This document shows, piece by piece, positions 63,201-64,000 of a stretch of DNA of 64,000 bases. A program made the position numbers and the translations under genes. Each line of letters opens with the position of its first letter. The stretch's first letter is position 1. The notes beneath the pieces were generated by a model that saw only the letters and a list, made by a program, of their open reading frames with translations, made no database searches and was not told the origin of the DNA. The stretch is taken from NCBI GenBank assembly GCA_958510875.1, contig OY294068.1:66690633-66754632 (forward strand). Reading direction: 5' to 3'. This stretch comes from Endomychus coccineus. Lineage: Eukaryota; Arthropoda; Insecta; Coleoptera; Endomychidae.

Positions 63201-63206
63201 GTGGTC
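25090..63206 (-). CDS. ATRX/XNP-like SNF2 chromatin remodeler, C-terminal half, nine exons
   Basis: Exons at 63206-63069, 60410-60235, 58174-57950, 53481-53291, 45271-45086, 41175-41004, 36724-36403, 30372-30249 and 27219-25090 join in phase at all eight junctions (3,664 nt). ATRX is an ATP-driven DNA translocase of heterochromatin. Seen here are motif II CDEGH, motif III LTGTPLQNN, the ATRX-like NRFVNPIVNGQ segment, motif V GGLGLNLTAANRV, motif VI SIFRVYRFGQKK, and the post-helicase KYHEHQSLLENRPDEEL block that points to ATRX rather than RAD54L2/ARIP4. The last exon is a low-complexity Ser/Asn/Thr/Lys tail of 709 codons. Motifs I and Ia and any ADD finger lie beyond the window. Sequence around the motif V-VI link is diverged (LLGANFNPSYD), so a fast-evolving paralog is possible. 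The introns (34.5 kb) are packed with transposons. Confidence 0.85.
27740..27900 (+). pseudogene. mariner/Tc1-like transposase scrap
   Basis: LPDLSPIDFYVGF followed by DRFFVKVYSSL resembles the SPDLxPLDFxxWG...KDxVYxxxxSL segment around the third catalytic D of insect mariner-like transposases. It is only about 45 residues. Confidence 0.35.
28045..29176. mobile_element. Non-autonomous element with about 150-bp terminal inverted repeats
   Basis: CCCAAAACGGGTTGAA at 28045 is mirrored by TTCAACCCGTTTTGGG ending at 29176. The arms (about 28045-28195 and 29025-29176) also share TAATACTACAT and CGACTATTTTTAATAC...CATCGATACAACCC. The interior is AT-rich and non-coding. No target duplication was clear. 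It lies in the intron between exons 8 and 9. Confidence 0.6.
29177..30248. other. Intron sequence, no gene recognised
   Basis: Contains four scattered CCAGAAAG / CTTTCTGG words (29391, 29513, 29572, 29704) in both orientations, suggesting a worn inverted repeat. Nothing is encoded. Confidence 0.35.
30249..30372 (-). CDS. ATRX-like gene small exon 8
   Basis: The acceptor TTTCTTTCAG leads into AA-AAC-GAA, completing Lys. It encodes NEANASLAKRPAMHAEMDMN, LPASILPSNIPPSAE and ANGSL. The donor GTAATT leaves AG, completed by A of exon 9 (Arg). It has no conserved domain. Support is the exact phase fit (2 + 120 + 2 nt) and good splice sites. Confidence 0.7.
30845..31876 (-). mobile_element. 5'-truncated non-LTR retrotransposon with 12-bp target duplication
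   Basis: GCAGATAGGTCT occurs at 30833-30844 and again at 31877-31888, exactly flanking a minus-strand LINE piece. The 3' end at 30845 has a (TTGA)n tail after a run of T, and the 5' end is cut inside the reverse transcriptase. GC content and codon use are visibly higher than in the surroundings. Confidence 0.8.
30991..31876 (-). pseudogene. Reverse transcriptase of the truncated LINE (R1/LOA/I-like)
   Basis: Downward from 31876: FIPRSVKVVIIPKAGRTDF, ALQRLIDRYI, then (frame changes near 31700-31600) LDIEGTFNNTSFESM, VTRGCPQGAVLSPLLWCLVV, YAQAYADVLAA, LRVNPEKTEVVLFTRKRK and VKYLGVILDAKLSWK. It stops at 30991. The GCPQGxVLSPLLW form separates it from LINEs A and B. The catalytic YADD is altered to YADV, and there is an in-frame stop near 31808, so it is inactive. 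Confidence 0.75.
32000..33109. other. Intron sequence, no gene recognised
   Basis: The minus strand at 32204-32617 is open for 137 codons, but its product shows no familiar motif and a biased Phe/Leu/Asn composition. I take it as chance or an unrecognised relic. Confidence 0.35.
33110..34024 (+). pseudogene. hAT transposase relic (ZBED/SCAND3-like)
   Basis: Blocks typical of ZBED5/SCAND3-like hAT transposases occur in order: IPEDNCIDICTDGAK (about 33212) and again IPKDNCIDICTDGAKAM (about 33430), LCEEIGSVHKSLLLHTEVRW (about 33640), then SFDRNWLLQIANLNDISTEI and LNLTLRVNKQMYLL (33750-33850). Stops and frameshifts separate them. The CTDGAK block is present twice because a segment of about 220 bp is tandemly duplicated. 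Confidence 0.65.
34990..35480 (-). pseudogene. mariner/Tc1-like transposase C-terminal half in the left arm
   Basis: Downward from 35480: NVNVWLGIYKNNIFGPYV, IQLDDCPAHF (second catalytic D), VREWLNRKYGERW, then VAWPPRSPDLNPLDFFAWGY with the third D, followed by LKDKIL. Several stops (for example after AHFDR) and frame changes occur. Confidence 0.7.
35490..35750 (+). pseudogene. mariner/Tc1-like transposase central part in the right arm
   Basis: The plus strand encodes VLWTDEAYFTRT with the first catalytic D (about 35520), NFHNLRL, ANENAHDL, then a second copy of NVxLGIYTNNVFGPYVLPD and AAAFLEFLLS. It ends abruptly where the terminal-repeat sequence starts (about 35730), showing an internal deletion. 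Confidence 0.65.
36307..36358. repeat. 52-bp near-perfect palindrome
   Basis: TTGAAAATTCTTGG (36307-36320) is mirrored by CCAAGAATTTTCAA (36345-36358) around TGGATCCA. The same half sequence (CTTGAAAATTCTTGGCTTTCGAATGGAT) opens the PLE at 54257, so this looks like two PLE tips joined head to head. It ends 44 bp from an exon of the ATRX-like gene. Confidence 0.6.
36403..36724 (-). CDS. ATRX-like gene exon, post-helicase segment
   Basis: The acceptor ATTTCAG precedes GGAACCATGG (GTMEEKMYQRCVTKLAVASR), then VVDEHQIDRHYNHLDLQDIY and KYHEHQSLLENRPDEELDDD, with AWEEF near the end. The YHEH..LL and EEL...AW pattern is typical of ATRX. The donor GTAAGT leaves one base of a Lys codon. It is 322 nt. 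Confidence 0.9.
37160..37940 (+). mobile_element. Penelope-like element 3' fragment (GIY-YIG end plus terminal repeat)
   Basis: Codons at about 37211-37453 encode the end of a GIY-YIG endonuclease: ENSTVLAKHCFDYNHQFDYK, NYYKRSILEMIHIKRDSKSA, NHRTDIQTLSQIYTNLI and a stop. The following about 480 bp match the terminal sequence of the PLE at 43295-44470. PLEs pair a telomerase-like reverse transcriptase with this endonuclease. Here the reverse transcriptase is gone. Confidence 0.7.
37849..37873 (+). ncRNA. hammerhead-like core, mutated, in a PLE end
   Basis: CTAATGA in place of CTGATGA, then GGT AGTGAG ACC as a shortened stem II and GAAAC. The core G of CUGAUGA is changed to A, so cleavage activity is not expected. 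Confidence 0.4.
38155..38480 (+). pseudogene. mariner/Tc1-like transposase C-terminal relic
   Basis: VHFTTLDRQYLNTVYQNDWI, then GRGGP, FWPPKSPDLNS-DFYLWGHL (third catalytic D region, with a stop inside) and VPEELRNKIIEGC. Several stops make it clearly dead. Confidence 0.6.
38915..39010 (+). pseudogene. mariner/Tc1-like transposase scrap, first catalytic D
   Basis: LQLMVLSDEGHFHLNMYLNR resembles the SDEAHFHLNGYVNKQN block of insect mariner-like transposases. It comes from a different copy than the C-terminal relic just upstream, because the order is reversed. Confidence 0.4.
39035..40602. mobile_element. Non-autonomous inverted-repeat element with about 600-bp arms
   Basis: The tips read CAGTCTGTAGTCGCACGGTC (39035) and, on the other strand, CAGTAGTCCAGTCGCACGGTC (40602). 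Long imperfect arms follow: for example ATACAAGAGATCAAA..ACGCGT and GCGGGCCCAA...TTGGGCCCAT on the left have their mirror on the right. The spacer near 39750-39920 is about 170 bp. No reading frame resembles a transposase. Related pieces are at about 2010-2842 and 55159-55390. No target duplication was convincing. Confidence 0.7.
41004..41175 (-). CDS. ATRX-like gene exon with motifs V and VI
   Basis: The acceptor TTTTGCAG is followed by G-TTG-TTT. It encodes LFLMSHKVGGLGLNLTAANR, the diverged LLGANFNPSYD, and SIFRVYRFGQKKCVYVYRL with both arginines of motif VI. The donor GTAAGT follows ATG. It is 172 nt. Confidence 0.9.
41480..42600 (-). pseudogene. Non-LTR retrotransposon reverse transcriptase relic
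   Basis: Downward from about 42560: SVTPIFKKGDPSSIDSYRSI, NPNQLGFRIGHSTSDAV, VHLSKAFDCVSHSIL (palm D), SHGVPQGSVFGS and HINDLF, then a lost YADD region. Around 41760-41560 come DALCHSLMIYGILLW and AIKAIRILANLSPRDHCKP from the C-terminal end. There are many stops. It sits in the intron between exons 5 and 6. Confidence 0.65.
43349..43379 (-). ncRNA. hammerhead-like core, left arm of PLE
   Basis: On the minus strand CTGATGA is followed by T, stem II GGTC GTGA GACC, and GAAACGTACG. All core bases match the hammerhead consensus. Confidence 0.6.
44375..44402 (+). ncRNA. hammerhead-like core, right arm of PLE
   Basis: CTGATGA (44375-44381), stem II GGTC GTGA GACC, GAAAC (44395-44399). It is identical in the core to the copy in the left arm, but in the opposite orientation. 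Confidence 0.6.
45086..45271 (-). CDS. ATRX-like gene exon with motif IV
   Basis: The acceptor ATTTTTCAG leads into T-TTG-ATT, giving (V)LIFTSNLSELDTIEYFLK, where ATRX reads VFSQSLISLDLIEDFL. It continues with RKDYFRMDGTVPPSTR and LFNDVNNKRLR. The donor is GTACTT. The length 186 nt (1 + 183 + 2) fits both neighbours. Confidence 0.85.
45427..45454 (-). ncRNA. hammerhead-like core, one base changed, in a PLE end
   Basis: The minus strand reads TTGATGA instead of CTGATGA, then GGCTAC TTG GTAGAC and GAAAG. The first core C is mutated. Confidence 0.4.
45785..46697. mobile_element. TA-flanked MITE-like element (913 bp) inside a PLE
   Basis: The left end GTCGAGTCAAATAGGTATT and right end AATACCTATTTGACTCGAC are mirror images, both flanked by TA. 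The inverted arms extend about 150 bp, and about 80 bp of them (around 45830-45910 and 46566-46650) are almost identical, including GGGATGACGTCTAGAAAAAA. The interior is non-coding. It splits a recognisable PLE, so it inserted later. Confidence 0.8.
46841..49630. other. Intron sequence, no gene recognised
   Basis: AT-rich. A (TGTAT)n stretch lies near 47640-47665. The minus-strand frame at 47151-47462 (103 codons) shows no family motif. Confidence 0.4.
49631..49638 (+). repeat. hAT target-site duplication, left
   Basis: TATGTTGG directly before the CAGGGACGCGCC end. An identical copy follows the right end at 52888-52895. Eight-bp duplications are the hAT hallmark. Confidence 0.9.
49639..52887 (+). 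mobile_element. hAT DNA transposon, complete, 3,249 bp
   Basis: The 12-bp perfect terminal inverted repeats (CAGGGACGCGCC at 49639-49650, GGCGCGTCCCTG at 52876-52887) are flanked by the perfect 8-bp duplication TATGTTGG. Subterminal GC-rich sequence (CGTGCGGCGCACGACGGCGCC on the left, CCGCACGACAGCGCC on the right) probably holds transposase-binding sites. It contains one transposase gene. The clean ends and near-open gene mean recent insertion. Confidence 0.9.
50075..52605 (+). pseudogene. hAT transposase (ZMYM1/TTF-finger type), one frameshift from open
   Basis: N-terminal part from ATG 50075 (MAREEKKKLSGYQNLLNKRK, then an acidic stretch), frame lost at about 50397, and a 751-codon frame (50350-52605) covering the rest. 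A 2-bp TA expansion in GTGTATATTG would explain the shift. In that frame: TTF-type zinc finger around residues 79-125 (FCFCCKIF, H..H downstream), LLDCTPD with the first catalytic D (residue 262), GQGYDNGSNMKG with the second D (331), CCNHSLNLVIND, LSDTRWSSR, and the C-terminal dimerisation/catalytic block VATAERSFSKLKLIKNYLRS with the E (693). The D-to-D spacing of 69 agrees with hAT transposases. It would excise and reinsert the element. Confidence 0.85.
52888..52895 (+). repeat. hAT target-site duplication, right
   Basis: TATGTTGG, identical to the left copy. Confidence 0.9.
53291..53481 (-). CDS. ATRX-like gene exon ending in GDKV
   Basis: The acceptor ATTTTTAG precedes AAAACACAAAGG. It encodes a basic/acidic linker (KTQRKKKELDIIHEEPE), RGWWKTLCPDN, then GHKLEVMFAIIEASEKIGDK, the helix before motif IV in ATRX. 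The donor GTAAGT leaves GT of a Val codon, which the next exon completes. No long open frame surrounds it. It was found by following phase and homology. It is 191 nt. Confidence 0.8.
53820..54160. repeat. GC-richer segment of unknown origin
   Basis: Base composition shifts sharply. The minus strand can be read as a broken frame with PRGVINWMGDLMQGKPALNV and CSDHIIARMQIYQRVQLLKI, but no family is recognised. It is possibly the 3' end of an unidentified element lying before the PLE at 54241. Confidence 0.3.
54241..55158 (+). mobile_element. Penelope-like element of a second family, decayed
   Basis: Begins with PLE-type terminal sequence (CTTGAAAATTCTTGG, the GACGTTTCG...CATCGTCAG region). Reverse transcriptase C-terminal part: FTIEVESKGSLPFLDVLVCR, QTDGTLGH. 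Then come broken frames and a GIY-YIG start, YSCGEVYFGATGRTVATCVK, EHERCTRL and VLAEHKFD. The remainder is cut off by the repeat at 55159. Its sequence is distinct from the other PLEs in the window. Confidence 0.7.
54315..54346 (-). ncRNA. hammerhead-like core, second PLE family
   Basis: The minus strand reads CTGACGA (one T to C change from CTGATGA), a stem II of GCCACC..GGTTGGC type, and GAAACGTCG. The layout matches other PLE hammerheads. Confidence 0.45.
55159..55390 (+). repeat. Left-end fragment of the AGTCCAGTCG inverted-repeat family
   Basis: Starts with TAGTCCAGTC and shares GGGAAAAATAGT..AAATTCC, AAAAGTTAT and CGTAAAAA with 39090-39180. It interrupts the PLE just upstream. Confidence 0.5.
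55391..56260 (-). mobile_element. Penelope-like element fragment with reverse transcriptase end
   Basis: Downward from about 56260: FPKVWYRYVDIFAITSKDFD (the YVDD box reduced to YVD), FTVEIETDNQLPFLDINIIK, LDFDIYRKP, then linker (ERSQPTKLEPLPSNTSIKFK, VYRCKNKIKHRLGNT). After a deletion of most of the GIY-YIG domain comes the terminal sequence down to 55391. It faces the plus-strand PLE that starts at about 56270. Confidence 0.7.
56322..57441 (-). pseudogene. 5'-truncated LINE inserted in the PLE
   Basis: Minus-strand reading from 57441: AKLIKVAQDHGLILNPTKSN (reverse transcriptase thumb), HIDNTVLVNKNEARNFGVLL, DNDLRFRAQINNLLKKAYG, a frame change, QKAQNSCLRLIYGIRKFG, and RTEMFKRSFTYQISKVYNDV further down. 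The 3' end at about 56322 has an (AATAAT)n tail. The palm domain and everything upstream are missing. Confidence 0.7.
57787..57813 (+). ncRNA. hammerhead-like core in a PLE end
   Basis: CTGATGA (57787-57793), stem II GGCTAC TTG GTAGTC, then GAAAA. The core is complete except for the base after GAAA. Confidence 0.5.
57950..58174 (-). CDS. ATRX-like gene exon, second RecA lobe entry
   Basis: The acceptor TATTTTAG precedes AGATACGAA. The 75 codons contain ELKKYIPHMKDYAVFIQLHP, LQEKLYKHYID and the SNF2 landmark LICSHPFLLYTLEKR. The donor GTAAGT is in phase 0. It is 225 nt. Confidence 0.85.
58689..59683. mobile_element. TA-flanked MITE-like element (995 bp) with CpG-rich interior
   Basis: TCTTGGTCAAGGGTGGTTGT on the left is mirrored by ACAACCACCCTTGACCAAGA on the right. 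The terminal repeats are about 50 bp with few mismatches, flanked by TA on both sides. The interior has an unusual GC- and CpG-rich stretch (about 58980-59400) and no transposase. Confidence 0.75.
59252..59293 (+). repeat. 21-bp perfect tandem duplication
   Basis: The unit is GGCCGTCGGGCAGGGTCCGA plus C, twice in a row, inside the MITE-like element. Confidence 0.9.
60235..60410 (-). CDS. ATRX-like gene exon, inter-motif segment
   Basis: The acceptor GTTTCTAG leads into ACTTCCACATG, giving Y-FHMIQFVKPHLLGTNKEYK, then NRFVNPIVNGQYEDSS and NLMKKRSHVLNKLLKNTIQ. This aligns with the ATRX stretch after TGTPLQNNLIEY. The donor GTAAGT follows a complete Gln codon. It is 176 nt. Confidence 0.85.
60440..61830. 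other. Intron sequence with a GC-richer repeat, no gene recognised
   Basis: The part 60940-61240 (GAAGACTTCGTTCGCTACGC, CATTTACCATTTGGCCGCT) shares words with 1790-1890, pointing to a dispersed repeat. No reading frame is convincing. Confidence 0.4.
61831..62281. repeat. Large hairpin-type inverted repeat, both arms open for the same peptide
   Basis: Arms of about 215 bp (61831-62040 and 62060-62281) with a spacer of about 20 bp. The left arm on the minus strand and the right arm on the plus strand both encode VDKTWNLGFIIK, NDDMLEAE, SIMDQ, GKNKYVYSDRNLK and SNVTVET with only conservative changes. I do not recognise the protein. The right arm continues to a stop near 62321. Confidence 0.7.
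62330..63060. other. Intron sequence, no gene recognised
   Basis: AT-rich. Only chance frames, no repeats noticed. Confidence 0.4.
63069..63206 (-). CDS. ATRX-like gene exon with motifs II and III
   Basis: The acceptor TATTTTTCAG precedes GA, which completes a Gly codon. The exon encodes GPQLIVCDEGHLLKN (Walker B-type DEGH box) and RRRIVLTGTPLQNNLNE. The donor GTAAGG splits the next Tyr codon after its T, and the next exon supplies AC. It is 138 nt. It is the most upstream exon in the window. The earlier ATP-binding motif I exon would lie above 64000. Confidence 0.85.
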
Positions 63207-63339
63207 CTGAAAAATACAATGAATTTCAGTTGTTGTGCTAGATATAGATTGTAATGAAGTATCCTTCATTACTAATAATAATTTAATACATAGTCAATTC
63301 ATTTGAAATCCATCGGTCAAAGTTAAGCGAACAAACTTT

Positions 63340-63660
63340 GTGCACTTCTGTGTAGAAAAACTCTTCAACGGAATGTGACATCCACTCGCCTTGGCGATTT
63401 ACGTCACTCACCCAGACGAGTATAAAAGGTGTCCGATTTCGCTTCAGACTTCACTTACTTTTCTGCTTACCGAGGACTTTTCTAATAGCCGAATACCGAG
63501 AAAACTGCAAGCGTGCACTCTGCTGTTATAATACTGTTACAGAAAGATTGGAGAATGAGTATAATTCTAGTTTTGATTCCGTAAAATTGATAGAATTCCG
63601 TTTCGTTGCCTAAGTCAGATTTCAATTCTAACTTAGTCAATTCTCCAGTAAAAGTAGATT
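63340..63660 (+). promoter_or_regulatory. Candidate TATA/initiator promoter, possibly of a repeat element
   Basis: TATAAAAG at 63421 is followed by TTCAGAC (63443-63449) and TTCACTT (63450) at initiator distance, as in arthropod core promoters. It lies upstream of the exon with motif II but on the opposite strand, and leads into the tandem repeat. It may be part of an LTR or satellite-containing element. Confidence 0.3.
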
Positions 63661-63665
63661 CTTAA

Positions 63666-64000
63666 TAATTGCCCGTCACTGATAGTGTAAACAAGGAATA
63701 AACCCTGTAGTTGGAAGTATTGAGTTCAACTCTTGCGAATCACCTTGTCTAGCTTATGAATAACAGTCAGTTACCGATTACATTAACAAGGCACAACTCT
63801 GGGAGTTGGAGGTAGTGTATACAACTTCTGAGAAGTACCTTGTTTGGCTTATTAGTAACTGCCCGACACCGATTACATAAACAAGACACAACCCTAGTAT
63901 TTGGAAGTTTTGTATTCAACTCCTGAGAAGCACCTTGTTTGACTTAATAGAAATTGCCTGACACCGATAGCATACACAAGGCACAACCCTGGTAGTTGAA
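63666..64000 (+). repeat. 95-bp tandem repeat (satellite-like), continues past the window
   Basis: Units start at 63666, 63761, 63856 and 63951 with an exact 95-bp period. Shared words are CCGATWRCATAMACAAGRCACAACYCT, GTTGGAAGT, TTCAACTCCTGAGAAGCACC and TTGTTTGRCTTA. Units differ from each other at roughly one base in five to ten. The last unit is cut by the window end. Confidence 0.85.

Noticed and set aside
63666..64000. CRISPR array
   Set aside because: Repeats are contiguous 95-bp units without unique spacers, in eukaryotic intron context.

Overview
This window looks like insect nuclear DNA. It is AT-rich, and its one host gene is split by large GT-AG introns. The rest is a dense, layered graveyard of transposable elements typical of arthropods: hAT, mariner/Tc1, PIF/Harbinger, THAP9/P, Penelope-like (PLE) and several non-LTR families. 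There is no prokaryotic gene layout and no CRISPR array. I cannot name the order with confidence.

The host gene is on the minus strand. Nine exons between 63206 and 25090 join with correct splice sites and matching phases at all eight junctions. They encode the C-terminal half (about 1,220 codons) of a SNF2-family DNA translocase that most resembles ATRX/XNP. The window holds motif II (DEGH), III, V and VI, the ATRX-type post-helicase segment, and a 709-codon Ser/Asn/Thr-rich tail. The N-terminal half must lie beyond base 64000. The end of exon 9 is ambiguous: a stop codon overlaps a perfect donor site. The introns add up to 34.5 kb, and most hold recognisable element copies.

Layout. 1-9.6 kb: decayed fragments (CGGBP1-like hAT, a second hAT-like fragment, a THAP9/P transposase, a LINE reverse transcriptase). 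9.7-13 kb: a mariner fragment cut by a PIF/Harbinger element whose MADF/BESS accessory gene sits antisense inside the transposase intron. 14-24.35 kb: a mariner-like transposase split by about 9.5 kb of two non-LTR retrotransposons, one probably nested in the other. 25-63.2 kb: the ATRX-like gene. Its introns contain a 1.1 kb inverted-repeat element, a 5'-truncated LINE with a 12-bp target duplication inside a mariner remnant, a ZBED-like hAT relic, a palindromic mariner derivative, several PLE copies, two TA-flanked MITE-like elements, and a 3.25 kb hAT element. That hAT element has perfect 8-bp target duplications, 12-bp terminal repeats and a nearly intact transposase. 63.35-64 kb: a TATA/initiator-like sequence followed by a 95-bp tandem repeat running off the window.

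The most interesting non-protein signal is a set of seven hammerhead-ribozyme-like cores (CTGATGA, short stem II, GAAA) at the ends of the PLE copies. Second is an almost spacer-less inverted repeat at 61.8-62.3 kb, both arms of which keep an open reading frame for the same unrecognised protein fragment.
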